Below the pieces are notes generated by a model. The model searched no databases. It was given only the letters and a program-made list of their open reading frames with translations, and was not told the DNA's origin. A stretch of DNA of 64,000 bases, taken from positions 28,177,501 to 28,241,500 of the forward strand of contig NC_092580.1 in the NCBI RefSeq assembly GCF_037975245.1. The letters are read 5' to 3'. A program made the translations under genes and the position numbers. Below, in pieces: positions 1 to 11,899 of this stretch (position 1 is the stretch's first letter; the number at the start of each line of letters is the position of its first letter). The stretch is from Apostichopus japonicus. Its lineage: Eukaryota; Echinodermata; Holothuroidea; Aspidochirotida; Stichopodidae.

Positions 1-348
1 GCATTGCTACAGTGTAGGCCAAAACATTGCCAACCTAACATTGTCCAAACTTTGCCCAACCAATTTAATTATAGACCATCACATTTTGGTGAATTGTAAA
101 TTGAGGTTTTATATACTATGCTTTTAAGGACATGGCAATCTTGAGTAGATGAGTCAAAGTTTTTCTTGAAACTGTAATCTTGACGTATTTTTCATCTCTT
201 GGAAACACAGATCCATGTTCATATTTGCTTTGTAATTTAGTGCCAGTTTGCAATGTATTGCACTGAGAAGTTATTTCAGTATGGTGTTGAACACATGTAC
301 AGATAGTGTGTTGTTCATTTGGCAATCGTTTTGCTGTGATTCTTACAG

Positions 349-439
349 AATGTCCAAAATGTGTTGGTTGGGAAAGAAATCAAAAGAACAAGTTAGGTGC
401 AAGAACGGTGGATTTGAGTTCAAGCATGGACCCCAACAG
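349..439 (+). CDS. ATG7: ATG7 exon with CPKCVGW
   Basis: First ATG7 exon in the window. The acceptor is ttacag at 343-348 and the donor is gtaag at 440. It encodes [12 protein letters not shown] and ends SSMDPN, with AG left to complete an Arg codon in the next exon. This is the linker just before the E1 domain. Two bases at its start complete a codon from an exon outside the window. Confidence 0.93.
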
Positions 440-3400
440 GTAAGATGTACTTCGATGAAGTGTAAACTATTCTCATTGATAGACTCTGTGATTGCTATGT
501 ATGATACAAACAGAGCAGAAAACAGGCCTCGCCTTTAGAGAGAGAAAATAATTCTCTTATCCAGGAGTAGATCCTATATGTTATCATGGCAACCTTTATC
601 ATTAGTCATAGCCACTTAGGCATTAATTAATCAGTTCACTTAGGAAGTTTTGTAAATATTCCATGTATTTTCATAATTCTCATTTGGAGAATGAGTGGAG
701 AGGGCCCCAGGGTGGTGAAGAGGTCAGCTGTGACTTTTCTCCTTCCTGGGACATATTTCTGAGTGTTCTGAAATAGAGCACCAAGCTAGAAAGGATGGTG
801 TTATTGCTGCTTCACACAAGAGTGACTAGAGCCATCTTCTATGTGCAAACTGTGTTTTTAACTATTAGCTATGTTTAATGAGACAAATCTCATGGTAGGA
901 TGTGTCTTCACAAACTTTCATCAGGAGAGTTGTTTCTGTTATAACTGACATGTAAGAAAAGTCTGATGTGTGTTTAACAGTCTTCTCTGTGTGTGCTTAG
1001 AGAAACACAAAGTACAATAGTCTGTGATGGCATAAAGCAACAAAACTGCTTTTGTTTTCTTGCAAATTAAAAAAATACCCACATGTCCAAGGAGATGTGA
1101 CAACAATGTAACAAAAATATGTCATGTTATGCTGGTCCCATTAGGATCAAATATTACATTTACCTAAAGTTAAGCAAAGATAGCGATTGTAAACGAGCCC
1201 CACTCACTTTAAGGAAGTAATCAAACAAAGAGACAAAGGTATAACTTGTTGTGTACTGTAGAATATGGAGACTTCCGTGTTCCCTTGGCGATAACATTTT
1301 CCTGTTTTTATTCCTTGCTTTCAGGTTAGCAGAATCATCAGTGGATTTGAATTTAAAGCTGATGAGATGGAGGTTAATACAAGAACTAGACTTGGAAAAA
1401 GTTCAACAAACAAAGTGTCTTCTGTTAGGAGCAGGTACATTGGGTTGCAACGTTGCCAGATGCTTAATAGTAAGTTACCATATTAAATATTTTATTCTCT
1501 TTTTCTGCTTTGGTGTTGCACATTAAGTTTACAGAATTTTTGGAAATTTGTTATAAACTCATTGTATTTTAAGAGGAATATTATATATTTGCTAATTTTA
1601 TATGAAAGATTCACATAGATTCGATTTTTGAACAACCTTGGGTTGATAAAAATTGCGTTTGACTTGTACAGGAAGCCTTTGGCTTTATATTAAGTTGCAT
1701 GAAACGGCTGAATGTTTATGCAGTCTGAACTCTACTCTGGTAGTTTGCACTATTACTCAAATCGTGCCCCATCTTTGCTTCTTGCAAGCAATTATTGCAA
1801 CACTAATGCAAAAAAGGTACATATATTGATACAGACATATTTGATATTCATTTTTGATATGAATATATACATATATTGTCCTCGCATCTTTGTGTTTGAA
1901 ATGTTTGGCCAGCAGCTTTAAACATATCCACCATTGATCTGATTTGTCTTTGTAGGGCTGGGGTGTCAGGACCGTCACGTTTGTTGATAATTCGACAGTT
2001 TCGTACTCAAACCCTGTCAGACAGTCACTCTTTGAATTTGAAGATTCCCAGAACGGCGGAAAACCAAAAGCTGCCACGGCTGCCGAGAAACTAAAGAAGA
2101 TCTTTCCCGGTGTGGTGAGTAAATTATCCTCTTAAACAAAAACTTTTAGCGATGTTATACGCTCCATAAAAGAAAGGATATTTTCTACATCTTTAGGTCA
2201 AAACCACATACACATAGCATATCGTACTGTGGACAAAATATTCTTAAATTTGGTGACATTTTTATTGCATCTGGCAAGAGCAGAGGTGACAATATCGTTG
2301 GTTTTCTTTGTAATATACAAATCTCTGTTCACTGGGGTAAATATCATTCTAGTACAAACATGTTAGGTATCGATGCAATTTATATGAGAGAATATTGGCA
2401 TGGAAGCAAACATTCTAAATGTATTAAATCAACAAGAAGTTTATAATCTGAGAGTCAAGCTTTTGAAGAACATCTATATACCATGTTTCCATCACATCAT
2501 GAATTTAGTATCATTTTTCAGGTTTGCAAGGTTGCAAGAGGTCAACAAATTCCCCTCTGAATCCCCTTTTCTTTTAATTTTTTTGGTGTTATTTTTTTTC
2601 ATCATCTCTAGCTCATATGAAATTTGAGTACAATCAGAAACTAGTTTTATATAATAACATACATTTTTTCTCTTTGCCTGCCCTAGACTTCTTCCGGTCA
2701 CCAGTTTTCCATCCCCATGCCGGGCCACGCTGTTGGCAAGAGTGGTGAGTAAATGTGGCATACTTTGTCAAGAAGGCACAATCTCTTATTCTGTTTATTC
2801 CACAGAAATTAGCTACAACAATACTTTATGTGTATTGCCCTTGTTTGAACCACACCCTCTTCAGTTTTGATTCTTTATGAAATGATTTCAATTCTTTATT
2901 CTTCCAGACTTGTCATGTTTACTATTATTTATCAAAGAAATAAGATTTGAATTTATTTGAAAGTATCTCTGTAGTATTAAATGAGAAACATTTTCATGCT
3001 CACTTTCGTTTCTGTGACTACTAGTAAATGCAAAGATATGCTTTGACTTTCATTTTGAACTTTTTTTGTAAGTATTTCTGATGTAAATTTGCTAAATTAG
3101 TGGTTCACTCTGATTTTATTTAACAGAAGCTGCTCTGAAACAAGTACAAGAAGATGTTGGTAAATTAGAGGCATTAATTGAATCACATGATGTGATTTAT
3201 TTATTAATGGACACCAGAGAGAGTAGATGGTTACCTACCCTGATAGCAGCTAGTAAGAGAAAGGTGAGTACCAGATACATCATCTTCTTTGTCCTTGAGA
3301 GTGAGGTGGAGGAGGGAGGGGGGGGGGGGAGATGTCATCTCATGGTGTGAACTGATGGATACCAGGGGGTTCACATAGGGAAATAATGTCTCAAAAAACT

Positions 3401-6400
3401 TTTTTAGAGGGTTACAGCAGAGAATAGAAAGATTCAGTTGGGAGGAAGATGGGAAGATTAGAGTTTTATCAAGGAATGTCTTACTGTACCTTAATCCTAT
3501 AAGGATTGAAAAATTTGCAGTAATGAAAAGTGTAATGTGATAAATCCCTGTTTCCTTTACAGCTGGTTGTCAATGCTGCTTTAGGATTTGACACCTACCT
3601 GGTACTACGTCACGGTCTCAAGACAGATGAGTCGGAAGGCTCCACTGCAAGTCCCGTCAATTTAGCCTGTATTCCTGGCCATCGTTTGGGATGTTATTTT
3701 TGTAACGATGTTGTTGCGCCTGGAAATGTCAGTAAACCAAATCTCTTTTTCCTTCCTTTTTTCTGTTTTTGTTTGTACCATATTTGTCTTTTCTTCTTTG
3801 TATAAAAAGATGAAACTGTTGGAGTACTATAGAGTGTTACAATAAATGCTCCTTATAATTTAATTAACTTATTGTACTTCTGTTGTTGTCAGCATATCTT
3901 GTTGTTTCACAAACATAATTTTAATTATTTTTTTGTAAATTTTTTTTAGTTTTGTCAAAGGAGTTCCATGGATGATATTGTTTCATAAACAGACTCTTAC
4001 AGTAAAAATATTGTGTGTTTGGTTAGAAACTGCAGAGTGATTCTCTATGCAAGTTTGTAAATGCGAATTTCTCTCAGTTGTAAGTGATTAATCTTCTCAG
4101 CAGAATTGCAACCATGTCTTGGAGAATTAAAATAAAAAAGAATTAAATCGCAGCAAAAGCAAACATTAAGTAACTAGATGTTGACCTTGTCGCTTAGGTT
4201 GGTACTAATTTTGTTGCCTTCTCTAACAGAGTGCCCAGAGTCTACAACTGTATGTATAAGGTTTATGTCATAGTAACTACAAGACTGAAAGCAACATTCA
4301 TAGTCCAAGAAGTTGATAATTACTATGGTTTAGTGTATTGTCTTCTCCTTTCTTTCTCTGCCTCAGTCGACCAGAGACCGCACCCTTGACCAGCAGTGTA
4401 CAGTATCTAGACCGGGTCTCTCCATGGTAGCTGCTGCCCTAGCTGTAGAGCTTATGGTTAGCCTGTTGCAGCATCCTAACGGGTAAGCGTTCCCACCCAA
4501 CCGGTCTCGTCTGATCTTCTAGAGTCCATCCACGGAGCAATAACCTGTTACATGATTTACTCTATATAAAACAAAGTGTAGTCTTATGGTAGACACACAT
4601 GAACCTCCCCTGTGCCTAGGGGATGACTTAAGGTCTCTTATAAACTCATAAGACTCGTAATATGAGTACAACAGCATTATTATGAGTACAAGCAGAACTC
4701 CACTTGAGTACCAGTCAGAGTACAAAGGCTGTAAAACGAGGTTACAAGTACTAAAACGAGCATTTCATTGGTATCTATGTAGATTTCTAAAATGCCCCAG
4801 ATGTGAGTGCAAATTTACGATGGTGAAAACCAGTTCAGGTAGCTATGCTAAACTGACACATTACGAGTATGGACTTAGTACTTACTACAAGTCTGTTCTC
4901 GATGATACAAGGTCAGATACAGAGCGATATGAAGCAGATGCCTATCAACTGTATTATGTGTTATTGGAATCATTTCATATTAAATTGAAATTTTTATTAT
5001 TTTCAGAGGACATGCAGCCGCTGACACCAGTGCCAAAGACGATCATTTGAATGCTTCCCTCATATCACCCCTGGGATTGGTACCCCATCAGGTAGGACCT
5101 TCTGGCACCACTCGGTACCCTATGCTTCTGTGTAGAATATTATTTTAATATCAGCTTAATGCATGATAATCTATGAAAAAATATTTTATTTTATTTTTCT
5201 TTTGGTAAATTCATATCATTGTTACCGCTTACTGTATGTAACAGTGTAAAGCAAACCTTGGCTTTTTTTCTCGCCAATTCAGATCCGTGGTTTCCTAGCA
5301 CGTTTCCATACCATCTTACCGGCTAGTTTGGCCTTCAATAAATGCACAGCGTGTTCAGAATCTGTGATGTCTGGTTACAGAGAGCAAGGTTTTAACTTTC
5401 TGCTCAAGGCTTTCAATCAGCCTTCCTTCCTGGAGGACCACAGCGGGCTGACGACTCTGCATCAGGAGATCGACTATTCCGAGGTGAGATTTACAAAACT
5501 TTTCAGTCCTCTGAAAGAGAAATCATGCCGTGAAAGTGTCCATTAGCTATAGGGTGCATCCCAAAACCTGCCACTGAACAGCAGGTTTTTTTCCAGTCGG
5601 TTAGCTGAGTGAACTATCCCATCTTTTCGCACCTTAGTTGAGCTGCTTATTCGTCTATTATGCAACTCATCACACAGCTAGTAGCCAAATCACTATCAGA
5701 TCAAGGCAGACATGGCAAGGTGGGAACAAATCATAACTCTCCCAAACTCACCAGTCTGTTTGCAGGAGAGATAAAGTTTCAGTAAGTTGAGGTCAAAAGA
5801 GCTGGAAAATGCAACCTATGGTTAATGGACTAATTTTCGTCATGTAAAGATGAAATATCTAGTAGATGACGGTCTGCTATATCATCTCGCTTGTTTCGAT
5901 ATTCATGAAATATGTATAGTAGAAGGTTTTTGGTTAAAGGACAAATACCAGGTCAACGTATTCAACAGTAAGCATGCCCATTCTTATATTAACATACAGA
6001 CTTTTACTCGATCAAAAAACTCCATTTAGTTTCCTAGATAGACTGAAATGGCTCTGCAAAACATTGGTGTCGTAAAAGTACAAAGTTTTTTTCTAACAAT
6101 TTTTTCATAACATTGTTATTTTTAAATTTTTGGCTGCTTCTGTAAGTTATTTTGTTATCATTTGCGACTGTATGTACTTTGTTTCTGAGGGTCTGAAACG
6201 CAAGCTTGTGAGAAAATAGTTAAAGATTGCCAGCATCAGCTGTTCTCGTACTTGACGTGTGGATCATAAACCATGAGTACGAGATTTCTTGAGCTACACG
6301 TGTGTGGCAATAATGCTTATCTTCAATAATTGGCTACTTAAATATGTACTTGCTCTTCTTTGTTATGGCATGTAACTACTGAATAAGTTATCTCTATGGT

Positions 6401-6739
6401 TATCTATTGTTCACTCCTACCTATTGTCCTATTGTTGGGTAGTATTATATTTTGTTTCTTTTCTCTGTCACCTTTGTCATTCATCTTTCTTTTTTCATTG
6501 GCATTCTTTGTAAAAATTCATTCATCTGTTCCCCTACCCACTGTGTCTGAAACGTGTAGGTTTGTGGCTAACTTGACCCGATTTAGAATCCAGACCTCGA
6601 CGTAGATCTAGATATGCTGGGAAATATCGTACCTTGCTGAATTGAAGTATTTGACCCGGTATCAAGAATAACACACTAGTTACATGAGCAGTGATGACAA
6701 AACCGACAGTCATGGGATGCTGGGAATAAAGAATATATA

Positions 6740-6792
<53 letters not shown>

Positions 6793-7120
6793 TTATTTAT
6801 ATATGAAATTGAGAAAGAAAGACTGTTCAGGAAATGGAGTATGTTTTAGTAAACAATTATGTTTGTTAAGGCCACTAAAACATTTGAAAATTGGGATTTA
6901 TTTCCTTCACTTTCTTGCAAAGAAGACCTTTGAGGTAGAATGTAAGACATCACATATGTTTGTTTACATTAAATCATGACGATATAAATGCAGAAAAATT
7001 TATATATGTGAATGGATTTCTGGAATCAAACCCAGATTCATTGTTTAAATTGTACATTTGTTTTGTCTTCCTTAGATCATTGCCTTTAGCGACGATGAAA
7101 GTGTCAAGTCTACTGAATGA
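349..7120 (+). CDS. ATG7: ATG7, C-terminal ten coding exons (partial gene)
   Basis: ATG7 is the E1-like enzyme that activates ATG12 and ATG8/LC3 with ATP and passes them to ATG10 and ATG3 in autophagy; it acts in the cytosol. Coding exons are join(349..439,1325..1469,1956..2114,2687..2744,3127..3263,3563..3727,4367..4482,5007..5091,5283..5483,7076..7120). All junctions are GT-AG, all phases agree, and the joined frame is open for about 400 residues to a TGA at 7118. Visible landmarks are the nucleotide-binding loop GAGTLGCN, the adenylation segment [20 protein letters not shown], the zinc-type CYFC and CTAC pairs, and the catalytic cysteine in [10 protein letters not shown] (human Cys572). 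The N-terminal domain lies left of the window. Exon order and sequence match vertebrate ATG7 closely, and no lesion was seen. Introns hold little except an AT microsatellite in the last one. The nearest AATAAA after the stop is at 7773, but the true 3' end is not proven. Confidence 0.96.
440..1324 (+). other. ATG7 intron, nothing recognised
   Basis: 885-bp intron of AT-rich sequence with no repeat or gene signal seen. The introns at 1470-1955, 2115-2686, 2745-3126, 3728-4366 and 4483-5006, and the left-edge intron at 1-348, are likewise unremarkable, apart from a short G run near 3317-3330 in the intron at 3264-3562. Confidence 0.8.
1325..1469 (+). CDS. ATG7: ATG7 exon with ATP-binding loop
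   Basis: Encodes [13 protein letters not shown] and the Rossmann-type glycine loop [14 protein letters not shown], the ATP-binding core of E1 enzymes. The donor is gtaagt at 1470, phase 0. Confidence 0.95.
1956..2114 (+). CDS. ATG7: ATG7 exon with adenylation residues
   Basis: Encodes [12 protein letters not shown], then SYSNPVRQ and GGKPKA. These hold the Asp, Arg and Lys that E1 enzymes use for ATP and magnesium. It is 53 whole codons, phase 0 at both ends. Confidence 0.96.
2687..2744 (+). CDS. ATG7: ATG7 short exon FSIPMPGH
   Basis: A 58-nt exon after ccctag, ending at gtgagt. It encodes a segment with FSIPMPGH, which is also invariant in vertebrate ATG7. Confidence 0.93.
3127..3263 (+). 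CDS. ATG7: ATG7 exon with [12 protein letters not shown]
   Basis: Encodes [20 protein letters not shown], then AASKRK. The Asp-Thr-Arg segment follows the adenylation fold. Acceptor aacag at 3122-3126, donor gtgagt at 3264. Confidence 0.95.
3563..3727 (+). CDS. ATG7: ATG7 exon with CYFC zinc pair
   Basis: 55 codons with VNAALGFD and [13 protein letters not shown]. The CxxC pair is expected to bind the structural zinc together with the later CTAC. The donor is a slightly unusual gtcagt at 3728. The loop between RHGLK and IPGH is shorter than in human ATG7. Confidence 0.94.
4367..4482 (+). CDS. ATG7: ATG7 exon with catalytic cysteine
   Basis: Starts [19 protein letters not shown]. The Cys aligns with the thioester-forming cysteine of human ATG7. 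It continues with [14 protein letters not shown]. Confidence 0.96.
5007..5091 (+). CDS. ATG7: ATG7 exon ending LGLVPHQ
   Basis: 85 nt. A variable serine- and alanine-rich start is followed by the conserved SPLGLVPHQ. Phase agrees with both neighbours. Confidence 0.93.
5283..5483 (+). CDS. ATG7: ATG7 exon with CTAC zinc pair
   Basis: 67 codons: IRGFLARF, then [11 protein letters not shown] (second zinc CxxC) and [14 protein letters not shown]. Donor gtgaga at 5484. Confidence 0.95.
6732..6806. repeat. AT dinucleotide microsatellite
   Basis: An almost pure alternating AT tract in the last ATG7 intron (5484-7075), with interrupted TTTAT units at both ends. The rest of this 1.6-kb intron shows no recognised feature. 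Confidence 0.95.
7076..7120 (+). CDS. ATG7: ATG7 terminal coding exon
   Basis: Follows the acceptor cttag at 7071-7075. It encodes [14 protein letters not shown] and a TGA stop. The acidic SDDES aligns with the SDDET tail of human ATG7. The tail is a few residues longer here. Confidence 0.88.
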   Translation: MIAFSDDESVKSTE

Positions 7121-7296
7121 CTGGTGTCCTGTTACCATGGTGACAAATGCTCTTGTCCTGAGAGAGGTACAGCATTAGAATAGAAATTGTTATAAAATAC
7201 CTCAAATTGTCAATTTTATAAATCAGTTCTCTCCCACCAACTCTTTGAAGACTTTCCAAAATGAAATAATTAGTCTTCTTTTTCATCAGCTTGGGG

Positions 7297-7714
7297 CTTA
7301 GGCTTGAGCACCCTACCAGACTACCCAGCATATCACTTATTCTAGTTATAGTGTATGCCTTAGGCTTGAGCACCCTACCAGACTACTCTGTACATTGCTC
7401 AATCTAGTTATAGTGTATGACTTAAGCTTGAGCACCCTACCAGACTACCCTGTTCATTGCTCAATCTAATTATAGTATATGTATTAGTCTTGAGCACCCT
7501 ACAAGACTACCCTGCATATCACTCAATCTAGTTATAGTGTACGCCTTAGGCTTGACCAGACTACTCTGTACATTGCTCAATCTAGTTATAGTATATGACT
7601 TAGGCTTGAACACCCTACCAGACTACCCTGTACATTGCTCAATCTAATTATAGTGTGCCTTAGGCTTGAACACCCGACCAGACTACCCTGCATATCGCTC
7701 AATCTAGTTATAGT
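7297..7714. repeat. 62-bp minisatellite downstream of ATG7
   Basis: About seven tandem copies, starting near 7297, 7359, 7421, 7483, 7545, 7599 and 7659. The period is 62 bp; the fifth copy is shortened to 54 bp by loss of an internal block. A typical core is TTGAGCACCCTACCAGACTA. It begins 177 bp after the ATG7 stop, so it may lie in the 3' UTR. Confidence 0.95.
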
Positions 7715-10606
7715 CAGATTTGACTCTGTGTGACCGTTCGCTCCAATCAAAATTTTCTCTGGCCCATGTAGAAATAAATTGAGAAGCACTGATCTATAGA
7801 TCCTTACATACACCAAAGTTTCATACAAGATGCAGCTTTCATATGAAATCTTTCTGATTTCACTTTAACAGAATCTGAAGCACAACCAATGCTAAATGTG
7901 ATAATTGTATTAGTTCACACTCTTTTATTAATATTGCAAATCACTTCTCACATCAGCAGTATTATTTTCTGCACAAATCATTTAAATCCAGGAAAAAATG
8001 AAATATTTAATGATCAATCATGAATTATTTCTTAACAACAAGAAGAGGTTTATTTTCGTTTAACACCCAGTCACCACACTGTCCATGGTGGTAGATGAAT
8101 TACAGGGATATTTATGTTTTCTTAGTCACGTTTATCTAGCCGATTTATTGTTTATCAATATTTTATTTTCTTGCCAACTCTTAAAAACTGTACATTCTGG
8201 GATGTCTACCTGTATAAACTTGAGAATCTTGCATTCAAAAGCAGTGTTCACTGTTATGCCCGAAGCTGTCCGAGGAACAAGTATCTACATTTAAACAACA
8301 CATATGCATTTTCTGTTATACATTACTCTACTCTTATAAGTAAACAAACAATGGAAAAGCTAACTGGGAATTTATAAACGATGGAAAAAGAAAAAAAAAA
8401 ACGTTTTGGGCAAGAATAGGATTTGAACCAGTGACCCTATGGTTACAAGCCCTGAGACTTGCAATCCTGAGGTTACAAACCTCAAAGTTACAAGTCTCAG
8501 GTTACATTTAAGTAGATATTGCCATCAACTGAAGGGCTGGATAGCTGAGGTGACTTGTGGAATCCCCTTCTAGATGAGAAGGGTGGGGGGGGGACCCTTC
8601 TGCCTGGCAAACATTACAGGAAAGTCATGGTTTGTTAGAAAAGATAACTAACAAAGTTTCTGAAACATCAAATCTCATGAGGCATTTTCTTTTTACTTTC
8701 AAAATTTTGTATTTTAAGGGGTTTTTCTCTCAATACTTCTTCTTCCTTCTTTTCATATAAAATGTGCACTTTTCATATCTTTTTTTGTGCTTTATATTGC
8801 ATCTTCTTTGTGGAACATGCACCTTATTTGACACGTTTATCGATAATATTTATAAGTTATATCTTTTAGATAATGTTTTGAAAAGATGATGGTAATTATT
8901 TAAAATTTATGATAAATCTTTTGAGAATGACCTCAAGATCATGGTGCAATTTATTTTTTAAGGTAATGTGGTGAACATCGCAAAAAAATGTTTTTTCCTC
9001 GATATATAATTTTTAATTAGAATTTCAGGTTCCCAGTTTGCTACATTCTACAGCTGGCATTATTGGTATGGTATTAGTATATGGTATTGTCTTCAACTTT
9101 GTCATTAATATGCATGAAATTACAAGAAATGTCTTGCAAACACATGAGACAAGAACAAATTGTTCCATGGTATTCATCCTTGGCATATTAGATTTGTCAC
9201 ACATACAGTCATACAATCAACCATGTTGATTTTTGTGTGCACATCATTAATATTAATCAGTGAAAATAGAATTCTTAATCAGATATATCTGAAATTAGCT
9301 TTAATACATGTACTTGGATAATACAATGTAAGTGTGTAGATACATGCTTACAAAATCATAACATTGGACCACATTAATGTTCATGCATGTATCTGTTTTT
9401 ATACTATGTCACTAATTAGACTTTGCCAACATGATAACTGATTCCTGGTACATGTCTTTATATGTTGCCGCACAATTCAGTGGATAATCCTCTTCAGTTT
9501 GGTGTTCTCAAGTTCATCAATGTGTTTAGTCATCGTAACAAATAAACGTTTTCATTTTCTGGTTTCGTTTTTTTGGTGAAATTTCAGAATTTGCTGCTGT
9601 CCTTTGTTTCCCCATCTAAAGCTTATTTAGGTGCCTTGTTTTGGGCTGATTGCTGATTATTTTATTCATTTCCACTTTTCAACCACCTCCTCCGTCCTTG
9701 TTTCGGTAACTATGGTGATATTCAAATGCGTAATGTGAGAGAAAGGTGACTTTACAGACACTGATCATTTTGTCAAATTTTGTTAATTCTTTTTAAAATA
9801 CCACACATTAGCACTTGTGAGTGGGCTCATGGTAAACTGTGCGACAGTTAGATAGTTCTGCCATGCAACGTTGCAAGCAGCAGTAAAATTCACCTTTATA
9901 TGCTTCAATATAACATGTCAAGTGCATGTGTGAATACACTGCTTGACCATTTCTAAAGGGACTGTAAATGCTAGAATTGATAAACAAATGCTGTGATGGA
10001 GCCTGACACAGGTTTGAGATAAGGAGTACCAGCAGTCATTCCAATTTTAAGTAGTGGTTAAAATAATCAAAATCATTGAGGTGGGTAAGGGTGAGGGGGG
10101 CAGGAAACTGCACCCCCAGCCCTCCCAGGTGTTGGAATAGGATGGTTTGATTCGTCTTTCCATTAAATTACATTTTCATTATTGATAAAGTTAAGTATTT
10201 CATATTTGAAGGGATTATGTAATCTCAAAAGAAATTTATTCATAGTTATATGTATAAGTTTAATTTAATTCATCTTTTGTCATTGTTTTCTGAAAAAAGT
10301 TTAGTCTACATATTCTTAATTATGAGAATTAAAAATATACATAATTGAATCACCAAGAAATTACTGTGCCAATGTCACAGATTTCTTTTCTTTCCATATA
10401 TTTTCCTCTCTTTTTTTTTGTCGTAGATAGAAATTAATTGACATTTGAGGCCTAATACTCCTTCAAGTGGTCAATGTTTATAATTTGAAATTGGATATAT
10501 CTGTGTAATTTTTTACTTGGAGATTTCTTTACCTTCCAGTTATTTGTATATCAGTTTTCAAGATTGTAAGACTGTACCCACAGTCACTTAAAAAAAAAAA
10601 GGAAGT
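7715..10606. other. Intergenic, mostly featureless
   Basis: AT-rich sequence between the ATG7 minisatellite and the pyrimidine tract. Apart from the tRNA-like relic at 8405-8460 and short G or C runs near 8584 and 10096, I see no gene, element or clear repeat. Confidence 0.7.
8405..8460 (-). other. tRNA-like relic or tRNA-derived SINE piece
   Basis: On the minus strand this reads like the 3' half of a tRNA. A cTTGTAAc loop (anticodon TGT, Thr-like) is followed by a B-box-like GGTTCAAATCC and the end CTTGCC. No matching 5' half pairs with it, and the T stem is imperfect. Next to it (8460-8515) are short repeats of the GTAACCT and AAGTCTC words. It is a relic at best, not a functional tRNA. 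Confidence 0.3.
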
Positions 10607-10773
10607 TCCCTGCCCCTCTCCTCCCCCTCTTCCCCCTCTCCTCACCCTCTTATCCCCTCTCCTCCACCTCTCCTCCCCCTCTCATCCCCTCTCCTCCCCC
10701 TCTCCCTCCTCCCCTCTCCTCTCCCCCTCCTCCTCCCCTCTTCTCCCTCTCCTCAACCTCTCCCAATTCCCTT
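10607..10773. repeat. C/T-rich pyrimidine tract
   Basis: Roughly 165 bp, almost entirely C and T on the plus strand, built of CTCCCC and CTCTCC words. It sits just before interspersed repeat copy A. A shorter C/T-rich stretch (17340-17393) precedes copy B. Confidence 0.93.
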
Positions 10774-10859
10774 GTCTCACCTGTAACTACCTAAATGATA
10801 GGATCACTTATTAGAGTTTGTTATGATTTGTTAGTGGATATCAAACATCTACTATCACA

Positions 10860-11420
10860 TAACACAAAATAACTATTTAAAAGGATTTTCTGGTGGCTGA
10901 AGTTGATTGCTTAGCCAAATTACTTGATCTTTTCTGCACCTTTATGCTGAAACATAGCATTGTATCAGGAAGAATGACTTTTTTTTTTTAATTTTGTGGT
11001 ATTCTGTAAATGCATCTGGCAACAGCAAAATGTCACTGGGGTACTCCAGTTGAAAATGCCTTTATTTTTCCTTATAATATTTTAATCATTTATCTACTGA
11101 GGAACAAAATATTTCTACATAAAAGATGCATTTTGATGAAATTTCAAGTGCAGATAACTTAGTTAAGCAAACATGGAGGTATTACGGATAAATTCAAGAA
11201 GAAGATTATAATAGCTTTGGTAAAGCTTTAGAAGAGCATTTGCCCAGATAACATAACAGACCCCCACCCCCTAACCCTACTGATCCAACTTCCTGGAGTA
11301 GTTGGAAGGTTTAGCCAGTCCAAACTAAATTACATTCAACTATATATCAAGTTAGAGACAGCATATTGAGATTGGGTTTTCAAGTAACAGTGTGGAATAC
11401 TTTTTCACTTCAATATCAGT
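10860..11420 (+). repeat. Unclassified interspersed repeat, copy A
   Basis: It aligns along its length with 17500-18110 in the same orientation. Shared blocks include TCTGG/ATGRCTGAAGT-like, CAAATTACT, AATGCATCTGGCAA, ACTTCCTGGA and TTTTCAA.TAACAGT. Identity by eye is about 65-75 percent with indels. No coding sequence or terminal repeat was recognised. Confidence 0.65.
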
Positions 11421-11645
11421 TTATGTTTGTTTCCCACAGGAATATCAATTGATGTTAATATATGTTTTTTTTTTAAACTGAACATGCCACTACAATGGGA
11501 TATTCATGTAACAAACAGTTTGACCCTTATATCATGGAGTTATCCCGTCAAGCTTTATAAAGAGGTGACAACTATTTTACACTGTTAGCTGAAAAGTTGG
11601 TCCATCTCTTTATCATGTTAATAATTTAAAGATATAGTTCATTGG

Positions 11646-11828
11646 TTGTATGTTTACCAGGAAGTCGATCCCGGTAGGTCGTCTCTGATGGGTCATGGAA
11701 GATGTTCTACAAAAGCTTTACCTTCTTTCTATAATATTGCTGTTCGTTCCACCTTTGATACCTTTAGAACTTTGCTTAATCGTCAATGTTCACTTCATAA
11801 TGAATTTCACCAATATGTAAATTGTTAG
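11646..11828 (+). other. Short open frame after a plausible splice acceptor
   Basis: After tttaccag (to 11660) a frame stays open to the TAG at 11826, encoding a basic, serine-rich stretch that starts EVDPGRSSLMGHGRC. I do not recognise it. It could be a terminal exon, a relic or chance; there is no supporting neighbour exon. Confidence 0.15.
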
Positions 11829-11899
11829 GATATTATTTCCCTCTGCGAAAATATGATTTGTACATTAATATAAAGAGAAACCTTTTCAACTCACTATCC

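Noticed and set aside
4682-5050. 122-codon plus-strand open frame inside ATG7
   Set aside because: It is intron sequence running into ATG7 exon 8 in the wrong frame; a coherent exon explains the end.
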